A stretch of 64,000 bases of DNA. Origin: UTCHB3 sp002050155 (lineage in GTDB: Bacteria; Bacteroidota; Ignavibacteria; Ignavibacteriales; Ignavibacteriaceae). Positions 1-9,100 of this stretch are shown here, piece by piece. Location: NCBI GenBank assembly GCA_030584105.1, contig CP129491.1, forward strand, positions 1-64,000, read 5' to 3'. The first letter of the stretch is position 1, and each line of letters begins with the position of its first letter. Under the pieces are notes generated by a model. That model made no database searches. It saw only the letters and a program-made list of their open reading frames with translations, and was not told the DNA's origin. The position numbers were made by a program, and so were the translations under genes.

Positions 1-541
1 GGTAACTTTCAGAAAATTGAGGGATAAAGTTTTCAAACTCTTCCGAAGAAAAATCTTCCCACCAAAGGTGATACTCATTTTTTCCAAGATAGGGGATAAA
101 CACTGCCTCACTTTTATTAAGCCGATCGATAATCGTTTTGTGGATTTGGATTGATTCATCAAGTTTCAGATACACCCTGAACTTTGGTTTCACAAGAAAT
201 TGCTCTTTAACAATCAGGTTACCACCGGGTTCTTCGCTGGCACTTCCTGTACTGTTGTTGTACTTCAGATATGACTTTTTGAAGACAGCAGAGTTGTAGC
301 CGGTTATTGGCTTTATCCCGATTGGGATATCGGAAAGCTCTTTATAGTATTCAGGAAGTTTTTTCGGGTCCGTAAAATAACTTTGTGAGAACCCACCCAG
401 TCCGGAGATTGCGCCAAGGATACCAAGAACTGCCGGCTTATGGAGCAGGTTATGTGTTAAAAAGATATCTTCATTGATGTCTGTTTTTTTAAGAAACCCA
501 AACGGTGCCGTTAAAGTAACAGATATTATCTTTTCTGACAT
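1..541 (-). CDS. cas5: CRISPR-associated protein Cas5 (type I-B), 3' end outside window
   Basis: The minus-strand frame begins with ATG at 541, four bases after the cas7 stop, and stays open to the window edge, giving about 180 residues. The N-terminus (MSEKIISVTLTAPFGFLKKT) is followed by HKPAVLGILGAISGLGG, which matches the Cas5 pattern of a first beta strand leading to a small-residue helix. Known role: in type I-B Cascade, Cas5 holds the 5' handle of the crRNA and contacts Cas8 and Cas7. Its place as fourth gene after cas6, cas8b and cas7 supports the call more than the sequence alone. The remaining genes (cas3, cas4, cas1, cas2) and the array would be expected to the left, outside the window; that is inference. 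Confidence 0.85.
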   Translation of the reverse strand, partial: MSEKIISVTLTAPFGFLKKTDINEDIFLTHNLLHKPAVLGILGAISGLGGFSQSYFTDPKKLPEYYKELSDIPIGIKPITGYNSAVFKKSYLKYNNSTGSASEEPGGNLIVKEQFLVKPKFRVYLKLDESIQIHKTIIDRLNKSEAVFIPYLGKNEYHLWWEDFSSEEFENFIPQFSESY

Positions 542-545
542 TTTT

Positions 546-1712
546 CTACCTGACAGGTTCGGAATTTAGGATGTTATATTTTTCAACTTTAAGCTCACCA
601 AAGCCTTCAACAATTGTATCAGCGGGGTTATAGAAAAGTTCTATTTTCTCTATTTCTCCTTCGATGGCTTTTAACAGTTTGCCTACTTTTTCAGCGTTAA
701 TAACAACATTTTTACTGCTATCCCTTGTAACATCAATCAGTTCAGAAAAATTTGGGAGGATTTTCAGAGAGCCTTTTTTAAGTGTAACAAAAAGAGACAT
801 CTCGTTTTCAGAGCCAATTTTCCGGGATGAATCTAAATAAGTAACCGAACGGTTAAGAGCCTCTTTGAAAAGTGATATGTCATTATCTGACAATACTGTT
901 GGGACAAGTTTTTCAATGTGCTCTGATTCTTGTAAGACCTGTTTATAAAGTTCTTCTAAGTTTAATGGATTGATTGTAAAGTGATAGACATAGTGCCCTT
1001 CCATTAGATTTGTTTGGTTGCCGATTGTTGAACTTTGTTTATCAGTACTCTTTAGATTGCTTTCGGAGTTTTCATCAGTTGAAGTTCGTGAGCTTTCACT
1101 CGTTTTTTCTTCAGTTCGAAATGGAGATAAAATATCTTCAGTATAAAGAGTATTCTCCGGGAAGCGATTAATTGCATGACTAATTTGAACGGGCCCATGA
1201 ACTGAAAGATTCAAAGACTCAGTTTTATCCCTTTTATCGGATTCTGAAGATTTTTTGTTGGATCCTGATCCCCGTTTAGCGAATGTCGCACCGAAAAGTC
1301 TGATATCGATACATTTTAATAAATTATATACAGTAATTTTTCGAGTTAAGCCTTTAAGAATCCTCTTTTTGTCAATATCCTTTAGACCTTTGTTTTTTGA
1401 CGAATCGATTTCAACATTCTTTTTATAGGTTCCGGATAATAATTTTACCATTAGATTATAAGCACCATCCAAACTATAAGGAAGTAAATCATCACCCAAT
1501 CTTTTTATGTAAAGTACATAATTGTCATTTTGTGGATCCTCATAATTTTTTCTGATATAGTCTTTAATAGCATACTTGATAGCTTTATCGGTAGCATACA
1601 CGACGCCATCGGGGAGAGTTCTCGGGGCGTGGGTGAAATCGGCGTTAAAGTTTGAATTAACAGAACGGATAACCGTTGCGCCGTAAACTCTGTTTTCAAA
1701 TTTTTGTGTCAT
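546..1712 (-). CDS. cas7: CRISPR-associated protein Cas7 (type I-B, Csh2-like) with Ser-rich inserts
   Basis: 388 residues. The start (FENRVYGATVIRSVNSNFNA), the central LLKCIDIRLFGATFA and LNLSVHGPVQISHAINRF segments are typical of the RAMP-fold Cas7 family that forms the crRNA-binding backbone of Cascade. The ATG overlaps the cas8b stop as ATGA and has a GGAG ribosome site inside the end of cas8b, so the two are translationally coupled. Odd point: two polar, Ser/Glu/Lys-rich stretches (around residues 147-167 and 197-232) sit between conserved blocks and look like loop insertions. They resemble the low-complexity insertions seen in unrelated enzymes elsewhere in this window. Confidence 0.9.
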   Translation of the reverse strand: MTQKFENRVYGATVIRSVNSNFNADFTHAPRTLPDGVVYATDKAIKYAIKDYIRKNYEDPQNDNYVLYIKRLGDDLLPYSLDGAYNLMVKLLSGTYKKNVEIDSSKNKGLKDIDKKRILKGLTRKITVYNLLKCIDIRLFGATFAKRGSGSNKKSSESDKRDKTESLNLSVHGPVQISHAINRFPENTLYTEDILSPFRTEEKTSESSRTSTDENSESNLKSTDKQSSTIGNQTNLMEGHYVYHFTINPLNLEELYKQVLQESEHIEKLVPTVLSDNDISLFKEALNRSVTYLDSSRKIGSENEMSLFVTLKKGSLKILPNFSELIDVTRDSSKNVVINAEKVGKLLKAIEGEIEKIELFYNPADTIVEGFGELKVEKYNILNSEPVR

Positions 1713-3541
1713 TGTAAATCTCCTTCTGTTGAATCAGTTTGTTTTTGAAAGAAAATATTTTCGCCAAAATATCCGGCAAAGAAAGCTGAGGACAGCTCTT
1801 TATAACTTGTTTCCGGTTTGTAGCCGATAACCTGTTCGAATAATCGATTAAACCTTCTGAAGTTAAAACTTATTGCATGTTTATATTGATTGAACACTCT
1901 GATTAGTTGTTCATTAAAAGCCTGAACTGAGGTTCGATTTATGAACGGTTCTACTAAAGAATGTTTTTTCTCCCCACTTTGGCTTTGAGCAAGCAGATAG
2001 TAAATTAACTGACCTGCGCAAAATGCGTAGTGATAGTCGTCCTCCAAATTTTTATCAGGGTCATTCACCAATTCGTTCAATTGAGTGAAATACTTAGGAA
2101 TTTCGCTTGGCATATTGCGTCCTCCAAAATTTTTGTTTGTTTTGTCAAATAGTTGATTAATTGAGAATAAAATGTTAAGAATATTTTGAATAGCTATCCA
2201 ATCGTAAGATTGGCATTCTAATTTTTTCGATGAATGAATAATATCAATTACATTACTGATGGCAATATTTAAGACTAAACTTTCTGAGATTGCCTCTGAT
2301 TTTGATTTATAAATATATTCATAAAACGAGTATCGGTAATTTTTTAGGTTTGCAACAATTTTATGAGGCTTATTACTGTAAAACTTATCCACATCATCGA
2401 AGTAGTGAAAAGATGGCTTTTTCTTTTCGGTAATTAAAAGGTTGAAGAAAAGAGGGTTTACAACATTAGATTCAAATTCAAAAATATCAGAAATAGAAGT
2501 TCGGTCCCCTTTATTTTGAAGCAGGTGATAGATGTTTACATTCTCCAGTTTATACCGGAATTTTTCCACATAATCGATATCTGAAACTTCAATGCTTTTG
2601 CCCTTCCCCCAGTACAAGAGATAATAATTCCCCAAATCTCTGACATGGTCATCGTTTAACTCAATGAACACTTCACGAAGAGAGGTGTAGCCGGTATTAC
2701 GAACGGTGTTAATTACTTTACTATTGAGTTGATCCTGAAAAATAAAAAGCGGTAAAGGATTAGGTATTTTAGGTTCTTTCATTCTTAAGATATATTCAAA
2801 AATGCTTAAATTAATAGCAGTTCCGAAATCAGTATAATTGAAAGATTGAACAAATGAACTTTTAGGAACCACAAAAGTTTTTTTTTCATTAGTTGTTATT
2901 TTAAAAGAAGTTAGACCATATTCCCCATTTTCAAAAACAAAATTGGACTTATTATAGATTCTATCTTTGAAATAGAATTCTGAAAGTTTTTGATAAATTT
3001 CTAAAGGTAAATTAAAAAAAATAGTAATTTTTAAGTTCGTCCGACTTTTTAATGAAAAAACTTGTTCGATAAGGTGATGAAGTAAAGCAAGTACATCGTT
3101 TGATTCTTTTGCAAGATTTTTTTCATGTAAAAAATTACTATAATATTTCTTTATTAACTTATTAAAAGTATCTAGATTCTTAACCAAGTTGTCGAATTTT
3201 TCCATGTTAAACTCAATAAAAAAATGGTTATTGGTGTAAATTTGTTCGATCAGGGATTTATTGCTTTTAACATATCTTGAGAGGAAAAGTTTTTTGAAAA
3301 ATTCAGTTTCTTCTATGAATTGATTAACCTCTTGGGTTATATCAATTTCTTCATTTTCTTTGTTTACAATTTCGCCTTTTTTCCCAACAATGAAGTGACA
3401 GGAAAGCGAGAAAGGGGAATTTGGGTCACCGGTGTTTTTATAGAAATAATACTCGCCCGGATCAAGTGAGCGGTTTTTGTAGAGCACCCAATCTAAGGTT
3501 TCCCCAAGTGAATCGATGTAATTTGAGATTTCTTTAATCAT
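1709..3541 (-). CDS. cas8b: CRISPR-associated protein Cas8b (type I-B large subunit)
   Basis: 610 residues, rich in Phe, Tyr, Asn and Lys, as usual for Cas8b/TM1802-type large subunits, whose sequences are poorly conserved. The call rests on size, composition and position between cas6 and cas7, with ATGA overlaps at both ends. Known role: Cas8b recognises the PAM in target DNA and contacts the 5' handle region of the crRNA. The C-terminal third (from about residue 430) is helical in character, fitting the small-subunit-like domain that many Cas8b proteins carry fused. No separate cas11 gene is seen; in type I-B a Cas11 product is often made from an internal start in cas8b, which I cannot confirm here. 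Confidence 0.8.
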   Translation of the reverse strand: MIKEISNYIDSLGETLDWVLYKNRSLDPGEYYFYKNTGDPNSPFSLSCHFIVGKKGEIVNKENEEIDITQEVNQFIEETEFFKKLFLSRYVKSNKSLIEQIYTNNHFFIEFNMEKFDNLVKNLDTFNKLIKKYYSNFLHEKNLAKESNDVLALLHHLIEQVFSLKSRTNLKITIFFNLPLEIYQKLSEFYFKDRIYNKSNFVFENGEYGLTSFKITTNEKKTFVVPKSSFVQSFNYTDFGTAINLSIFEYILRMKEPKIPNPLPLFIFQDQLNSKVINTVRNTGYTSLREVFIELNDDHVRDLGNYYLLYWGKGKSIEVSDIDYVEKFRYKLENVNIYHLLQNKGDRTSISDIFEFESNVVNPLFFNLLITEKKKPSFHYFDDVDKFYSNKPHKIVANLKNYRYSFYEYIYKSKSEAISESLVLNIAISNVIDIIHSSKKLECQSYDWIAIQNILNILFSINQLFDKTNKNFGGRNMPSEIPKYFTQLNELVNDPDKNLEDDYHYAFCAGQLIYYLLAQSQSGEKKHSLVEPFINRTSVQAFNEQLIRVFNQYKHAISFNFRRFNRLFEQVIGYKPETSYKELSSAFFAGYFGENIFFQKQTDSTEGDLQ

Positions 3542-4341
3542 AATTTCTCCGTTTGAATTTTAGCCATTCCAAAACCCATTGAATTTTTATTGCCAAACCC
3601 ACACTCGTAGCCCGTTTTAATCAGTTCTGGGTCGCCCGAAATTTTAAAGGGTGCCAGAACCCCTATTATATCAGTTGCGTTGGGTGAATTAGGGTTAATG
3701 GTAACTTTCTTGGTAACTCTTTTTCTGCGTGAGATATAATTTTTATCCCACTGCAATTTCACTTCAGCTTTTCCCGTTAAATCGATACCAGTTGATAAGA
3801 AATGTTTATGAATCAGGTTGTTAGTAAGAATTTCAGATGCTTCATCTTCATCATCGGGGCGAAGATAATAAGTGCCTCTTTTCCCCTCCGAAGAAACAGT
3901 TGGTCTTGAAATAACCATAGGAGAAATTAGCCGAAACTCCATTTCACCGGTAAAAACAGGCTCGGGCACAACAGTAAGTTCTTCGATGATAAAGTTAGTG
4001 TATTTAGTAGGGGTTCCTACCTTAAAAATACTTTTCTGAACAGTACCGGTTACAAAAGAGTGCAGGAATTTTTCGGTTAAAGGGGAAGAGATGAACAATG
4101 CTGCATATTTATCGATGAAGAGAAGTTGCTCCCCGACGGCTTTAACATTGGGGAACTCCACCCCAAAAGTGAAAAGCTTGAAAGTTTTGCCGGTTTCTAA
4201 CTGAAAACCGGTATCATGAAGAAATTCAGCAAATTCAGGAGAACCAAGCCTCAACAAATCATAAATAGCAGCTGAGAGGTGATAGTTGTAATTAGCGTTG
4301 ATTGACCTTGATGAACTTCTTAGCGTAAATTTTAATCTCAT
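3538..4341 (-). CDS. cas6: CRISPR repeat endoribonuclease Cas6
   Basis: 267 residues. The start (NANYNYHLSAAIYDLL, residues 15-30) fits the first Cas6 helix, with His21 a candidate catalytic residue. The C-terminus has the Gly-rich loop GYECGFGNKNSMGFGMAKI that is diagnostic of Cas6. Known role: cuts the precursor CRISPR transcript within each repeat and usually stays on the 3' stem. It is the first gene of the minus-strand cas operon, and its stop overlaps the cas8b ATG. The 115 bases upstream up to the neighbouring gene's terminator must hold the operon promoter; I see no convincing -35/-10 pair there. Confidence 0.92.
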   Translation of the reverse strand: MRLKFTLRSSSRSINANYNYHLSAAIYDLLRLGSPEFAEFLHDTGFQLETGKTFKLFTFGVEFPNVKAVGEQLLFIDKYAALFISSPLTEKFLHSFVTGTVQKSIFKVGTPTKYTNFIIEELTVVPEPVFTGEMEFRLISPMVISRPTVSSEGKRGTYYLRPDDEDEASEILTNNLIHKHFLSTGIDLTGKAEVKLQWDKNYISRRKRVTKKVTINPNSPNATDIIGVLAPFKISGDPELIKTGYECGFGNKNSMGFGMAKIQTEKL

Positions 4342-4455
4342 ACTTTTCCCGGTTCTGAACTGATAATTTTATAGAGTGAAAGTTATGAAAATTTTCCGAA
4401 TATATGGCAACATTTTTACCCTAAATTTAAAAATAATACAGGATTGAATAAAAAA

Positions 4456-4483
4456 AGCCCCGCGCCATTTGCGGCACGGGGCT
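4456..4483 (-). terminator. Rho-independent terminator of the 4703-7210 T9SS cargo gene
   Basis: On the minus strand, arms 4483-4473 and 4466-4456 form an 11-bp stem (one G-T pair) around a 6-base loop, followed directly by a run of T residues (4455-4450). It separates the cargo gene from the cas operon promoter region. Confidence 0.93.
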
Positions 4484-4590
4484 TATGAAAGTTTAAACTC
4501 CTAACGATTAATATTTTATTAAAATTTTAAGCTAAAAACGCTAATGATTAAATTAAGATTAAATTCAAGATTAATAAACCTTACTCTGAA

Positions 4591-4704
4591 ATTAACTTAA
4601 ACAAATCACTTCAGAGTAAACACTGAAATTCACTCAATTAAAGCACCTTAAAACAAACACTGCAATTAACTTAAACAAATTACTTCAGAGTAAACACTGA
4701 AATT
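4591..4704. repeat. 40-bp direct repeat downstream of the T9SS cargo gene
   Basis: 4591-4630 and 4665-4704 are the same 40 bases with one difference; the right copy runs into the stop codon of the cargo gene. A third diverged stretch (TTCAGAGCAAACAGTGAAA) lies at 7637-7655 just before the stop of the paralogue. This is one of many cases here in which a gene's 3' end has been copied into the downstream spacer. Confidence 0.85.
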
Positions 4705-7210
4705 ACTTCAGCAACATCATTTTCTTAGTGGCTGAAAATTCACCGGCTTGGATGGTGAAGATATACATGCCTGAAGATAGTTTTGAAGCATCAAAGTTAA
4801 CGGTGTAAGAACCGGCTTCTTGTTTGGTGTTTACCAATGTTGCCACTTCGGTACCCGTAATATCGAACACTTTCAGCGTAACAACAGAAGCTTCAGGTAT
4901 TCTGTAAGCAATGGTTGTAGCCGGGTTGAAGGGGTTCGGATAGTTCTGATCCAAAGCGAATGTCATCGGGGTGCCAACTTCCACTTCAACGATGTTGGAG
5001 TAAGTGAAAGCACCTGAATAATCAGATTGTTTCAGTCGGTAAGAATATTTACCCTCTGCAACACCTTTATCGGTGAACGCATAGTTTGAAACACGGGTAG
5101 TTGTTCCGTTACCGCCGACAAATCCTACAATAGTCCGGTTACCTGAGTTATCTTTTCTTTCGATGTCGAAGCCTCTGTTGTTCAGTTCAGTAGCCGTTGA
5201 CCATGAAAGATACACTTCGTTACCGGAAACAGAAGCTTCAAAAGCTGTAAGTTCAACAGGCACCGTAAGACTAATAATGTTCTTTTGAATAGAACCGTTA
5301 ATACCAACTGCAAAGTAGGCTAAAGAGTCCGATGTTTGATTGTAAGACCATGCGGAACCCATGACAGTATTCGCATGAGTATTCTTTATTGTCCATGAAT
5401 TGCCTGCATCGGTTGAAAGGAAGTTAACCCCATAGTTGCCAAAAACAGCAATACTATGCGGTCCGACTACTTCTAAAGAATAAAGAGTATTCCTTCTTGA
5501 CGGCACAGAAAGTGTATCCCAAAACGCTCCGCCGTTGGTAGTTTTGTACACACGGCCCGCCTCACCAACCATATAGCCCATAGTGGGGGTAAGCATTTTA
5601 ATATCATAGAAAAAACCGTTATAATTATCCACAACGGTTTGCATATTCCAGGTGTTACCGCCATCGGAGGTTCTGAAGACTCTTGGTTGATAAGAAAGTG
5701 CGTAACCATCGTTTGCATTCAGCATGCAGGCACCGAACATTTGCCCGTCAACCCCGGATACTCCATGAGATTGTGCCACCCAGTTAGCACCGCCGTCAGT
5801 GGTTTTAAATATAAAGTTAGGTAAATCAAAGGGTTCGGAAGCAAACACCCACCCTGTATTGGCATCAACAAAATCAATCTTTCTGAAAGTAGCGCCTGCA
5901 GGCAGACCGGTTGCAGCAACGGAATCCCATGTTGCACCGCCATCCGTTGTTTTATAAATGGTGCTGTTACTCCCTGAAATGTAGCCTTTGAAGTTATCAA
6001 TCATATCAATCGACCAGAAAGTAGTGGCAGAACTGCCCGGAAAATTAAGGATACTCCAGGTGTTTCCGCCATCGGTCGATCTGCCAATCTGGTCGTGCGA
6101 CACGCCATAAACAGAAGGCTCACCGACAGCAATAACAGTGTTGTAATAGTTCACAAGGGCTACATCGTTCCACGAACGGGGTTTAATCACATTGGTGTGC
6201 GCTGTAGGCAGTGCGCTTCCTTTTTTTGATTGTATCATTCCTAAACCACCAACAACAACCAGAGTATCACCATTTGGAGAGAAATCGCCGGAATAGTACT
6301 GGGTTGACCAAGTCTGAGAGGGATTAACAATAGTGATATTAGACCATGAGGCGCCGTTATCGGTTGATTTGAAAACTTTGCTGCTATCGCCGGTAATGTA
6401 CCAGGCGCCGTTCTTGTAGTCAATATCCAAAACAGGCGTTTCGGGGGGGAGATTGTAGCCGATAAAACTCCAACTGCTTCCAAAATCCGTTGAAAAATAA
6501 AGTTGGCTGGTCATTCCTATTGGTGGGCCCCCTGCGAAGAGGATAGAGCCGTTGAAGCATAGTTTCATTATCCAACTTCCACTAATGTTAATTTCTGACC
6601 ATGTTGAGCCACCATCGGTAGATTTTCTGATATTTGAAGAAAGGGTTGCTAAAACAATGGTTAGCCCGTCGCCGGAAGCCCAGACATCATCAATTGGAAA
6701 ATTTGCTCCGTTTGGTATAACAGTCCAGGTATTTCCGCCGTTAGTAGTTTTTGCCAAAAAGCCGGCTGAACCGCAAACATAGCCGTTGTTGTTATCGGTA
6801 AAGTACATTCGTGTCAGGTTGTAATAATCATAGATATACGGCGGCATAGCAATCTCTGTCCAGGAAGTGCCGGCATTAGTAGTTTTGAATATTTTCCCTT
6901 CATCGCCGCAAACTAATCCGTTATTTTCGTCAAAGAAGTGCATGTCATTAATATCACTGTACCTTCCGTTAGTAACATCCAACCAGGAAGCAGAGTGAAT
7001 GAATTGCCAATTCGCCCCGGCGTCGGTTGTTTTCATAAAAGTGCCGTTGAACCCTGCTGCATACCAGGTAGTTGATGAAAGGTACTGCACAGCGCGTAAT
7101 TGATTACCCTGGGGATTTGGGTTAAGCCATTGCCACTCCAAACCTGCCTGTGCAAAAATGAACCCTGACATTAACGCAGTCAGAAGAAAAAGTGAATGAA
7201 ATTGCCGCAT
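4703..7210 (-). CDS. Secreted Ycf48/BNR-repeat protein with type IX sorting domain (long copy)
   Basis: 835 residues from the ATG at 7210, which has GGAG six bases upstream; a TTG 12 bases earlier is unlikely. A signal peptide (FLLTALMSGFIFAQA) is followed by many propeller repeats with the motif TTDGGxxW, as in Ycf48 and sialidase/BNR folds. Then comes a fibronectin-like region (SWSTATELNNRGFDIERKD) and a C-terminal T9SS domain with LDQNYPNPFNPATTIAYRIP and a KKMMLLK end. Family knowledge: such domains direct Sec-exported proteins through the type IX system to the cell surface. The substrate or partner is unknown. The last 175 residues are almost identical at DNA level to the neighbouring paralogue at 7655-8932. 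Confidence 0.92.
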   Translation of the reverse strand: MRQFHSLFLLTALMSGFIFAQAGLEWQWLNPNPQGNQLRAVQYLSSTTWYAAGFNGTFMKTTDAGANWQFIHSASWLDVTNGRYSDINDMHFFDENNGLVCGDEGKIFKTTNAGTSWTEIAMPPYIYDYYNLTRMYFTDNNNGYVCGSAGFLAKTTNGGNTWTVIPNGANFPIDDVWASGDGLTIVLATLSSNIRKSTDGGSTWSEINISGSWIMKLCFNGSILFAGGPPIGMTSQLYFSTDFGSSWSFIGYNLPPETPVLDIDYKNGAWYITGDSSKVFKSTDNGASWSNITIVNPSQTWSTQYYSGDFSPNGDTLVVVGGLGMIQSKKGSALPTAHTNVIKPRSWNDVALVNYYNTVIAVGEPSVYGVSHDQIGRSTDGGNTWSILNFPGSSATTFWSIDMIDNFKGYISGSNSTIYKTTDGGATWDSVAATGLPAGATFRKIDFVDANTGWVFASEPFDLPNFIFKTTDGGANWVAQSHGVSGVDGQMFGACMLNANDGYALSYQPRVFRTSDGGNTWNMQTVVDNYNGFFYDIKMLTPTMGYMVGEAGRVYKTTNGGAFWDTLSVPSRRNTLYSLEVVGPHSIAVFGNYGVNFLSTDAGNSWTIKNTHANTVMGSAWSYNQTSDSLAYFAVGINGSIQKNIISLTVPVELTAFEASVSGNEVYLSWSTATELNNRGFDIERKDNSGNRTIVGFVGGNGTTTRVSNYAFTDKGVAEGKYSYRLKQSDYSGAFTYSNIVEVEVGTPMTFALDQNYPNPFNPATTIAYRIPEASVVTLKVFDITGTEVATLVNTKQEAGSYTVNFDASKLSSGMYIFTIQAGEFSATKKMMLLK

Positions 7211-7222
7211 TTGATACTCCAA

Positions 7223-7654
7223 TTAAATAGTGTCTGGATTAAATAACCTATTAGATTTTTTGGAAACCGGAAAGCCGAAAACGATGATGAATCTTCTTCT
7301 AAACCGTAATTCCGTTTATTTACGACGCAAATTTGTGAAGAAAGGGAGCAGCTTTTTTGTGTTTTTTAACACAATAGATTGTGTTAACTGCCCCGATTTG
7401 ATTTTCATATTTGATAACATAAGCAGTGAGTGCTCTTCAACACATGAAACGGGAAGAAACCCGGGTGCAATATTGTGGAAAATGCCGGTGTGGTAACAAT
7501 GTTAAAACACTTACAAACAAAGAAGAAAAAATTAAATAAAAAACCCCGCACCATCTCCGGTACGGGGCTTTGAAGTTTTTAGTTTCAGGTATTTATGTTT
7601 AACTCTTTACTTTGATTTAAACCAATATTAACCATTTCAGAGCAAACAGTGAAA
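7223..7654. other. Spacer between the two paralogous cargo genes
   Basis: Holds the promoter region of the long copy (right after 7222) and the terminator of the short copy (7544-7567). A plus-strand reading frame at 7230-7496 has no ribosome site, no recognisable domain and crosses this promoter, so I do not call it. The 12-mer AACCCGGGTGCA at 7458-7469 occurs again at 24098-24109. Confidence 0.6.
7544..7567 (-). terminator. Rho-independent terminator of the short T9SS cargo gene
   Basis: Minus-strand hairpin with arms 7567-7559 and 7552-7544 (nine positions, one mismatch), then a T-rich run at 7543-7530. It resembles the terminator at 4456-4483, so the terminator was probably duplicated with the gene. 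Confidence 0.85.
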
Positions 7655-8932
7655 TTACTTCAGCAACATCATTTTCTTTGTGGCTGTAAATTCACCGGCT
7701 TTTATGGTGAAGATATACATGCCTGAAGCAAGTTTTGAAGCATCAAAGTTAACGGTGTACGAACCGGCTTCCTGTTTGGTGTTAACCAATGTTGCCACTT
7801 CGGTACCCGTAATATCGAACACTTTCAGCGTAACAACAGAAGCTTCAGGTATTCTGTAAGCAATGGTTGTTGTCGGGTTGAACGGGTTCGGATAGTTCTG
7901 ATCCAAAGCGAATGTCATCGGGGTGCCAACTTCCACTTCAACGATGTTGGAGTAAGAGAACGACCCTGAATAATCGGATTGTTTCAGACGGTACGAGTAT
8001 TTACCCTCTGCAACACCTTTATCGGTGAACGCATAGTTTGAAACTTGTGTAGTTGTTCCGTTACCGCCGACAAATCCTACAATAGTCCGGTTACCTGAGT
8101 CATCTTTTCTTTCGATGTCGAAGCCTCTGTTGTTCAACTCAGTAGCGGTTGACCATGAGAGCAACACATCGTTACCGGTAACAGAAGCCGAAAAAGCCGC
8201 CAGTTCAACAGGTACAACGCTAAGTGTGTTCTTTTGAATAGAACCGTTAGTACCAACTGCGAAAAAAGCATAAGTATGCCCTGTTGCGTCGTAAGCCCAT
8301 GCAGAACCGTTAATGGTTGTTGCATTGGTATTTCTAATCAACCATGTCACACCGCCATCGGTTGAAAAGTAATTAACAGATGAAGAACCAAAAACAGCGA
8401 CGGTTTGAGCGTCAAGCACTTCAAGCGAGAGGAATGAATAAGTTCTGCTTGGTACGGAAAGGGTATCCCAGGTTAAACCACCGTTAGTAGTTTTGTAAAG
8501 GCGACCTGCACCGCCTGAAAGGTAACCGGTGGAGGTATCAGCCATTTTAATATCGTAAAAGTAACCCGTATAATTATCGACAACTGTTTGAATATTCCAG
8601 GTGGTACCACCGTCTGTTGTTCTGAAGGCTCTTGGTTGATATGAAACCGCATACCCGTCGTTTGCATTCAGCATGCAAGCGCCATACATTTGCCCATTGA
8701 GGCCTGAAACACCGTGCGACTGCCCAACCCAGTTTGCGCCACCATCGGTTGTTTTTAAGAATGTGCCAACAAGCCCTGTAGCATACCAGGTAGTAGGCGA
8801 AAGAGCCTGCACAGCCCTTAACTGGTTACCCTGAGGGCTGGGGTGTTGCCATTTCCAGTCAGAACCCGTTTGAGAATAAACGAAATTAGACGCAAAAACA
8901 GCAAAGACAAAAAGAAGGAAAAATTTCCGGAT
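7655..8932 (-). CDS. Secreted Ycf48-repeat T9SS protein, internally deleted copy; start codon reads ATC
   Basis: Short paralogue of the 4703-7210 gene. The reading frame continues upstream of the first usable start (GTG, 8812) through a clear signal peptide (KFFLLFVFAVFASNFVYSQT) to 8932. Alignment puts the true start at 8932, where the long copy has ATG CGG CAA and this one has ATC CGG AAA, with AAGAGG five bases before. An in-frame TAA lies three codons further up. From GTG 8812 the product (385 residues) would lack its signal peptide. Compared with the long copy, about 410 central residues are missing; the join lies between two KTTDGGANW repeats. The C-terminal sorting domain is intact (KKMMLLK). 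It may be a silent copy, a gene using a rare AUC start, or carry a sequence error. Confidence 0.75.
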   Translation of the reverse strand: MRKFFLLFVFAVFASNFVYSQTGSDWKWQHPSPQGNQLRAVQALSPTTWYATGLVGTFLKTTDGGANWVGQSHGVSGLNGQMYGACMLNANDGYAVSYQPRAFRTTDGGTTWNIQTVVDNYTGYFYDIKMADTSTGYLSGGAGRLYKTTNGGLTWDTLSVPSRTYSFLSLEVLDAQTVAVFGSSSVNYFSTDGGVTWLIRNTNATTINGSAWAYDATGHTYAFFAVGTNGSIQKNTLSVVPVELAAFSASVTGNDVLLSWSTATELNNRGFDIERKDDSGNRTIVGFVGGNGTTTQVSNYAFTDKGVAEGKYSYRLKQSDYSGSFSYSNIVEVEVGTPMTFALDQNYPNPFNPTTTIAYRIPEASVVTLKVFDITGTEVATLVNTKQEAGSYTVNFDASKLASGMYIFTIKAGEFTATKKMMLLK

Positions 8933-9100
8933 TGGAACCTCTTATTGAATAGCTGTTATTTAAACAGTTGAATTAATTAAGTATTGAAAATATAAAAACA
9001 GTAACTAGGAGAGACCCTGTATAATCTATTAAAAGCTAAAAATGACCACGCAATTTATAGAGAAATAAATTAATAAAAAACAAACATTTTTTACAAAAAA

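Noticed and set aside
7230..7496. Small plus-strand gene (88 residues) between T9SS paralogues
   Set aside because: Lies across the promoter of the long copy, no ribosome site, no recognisable sequence.
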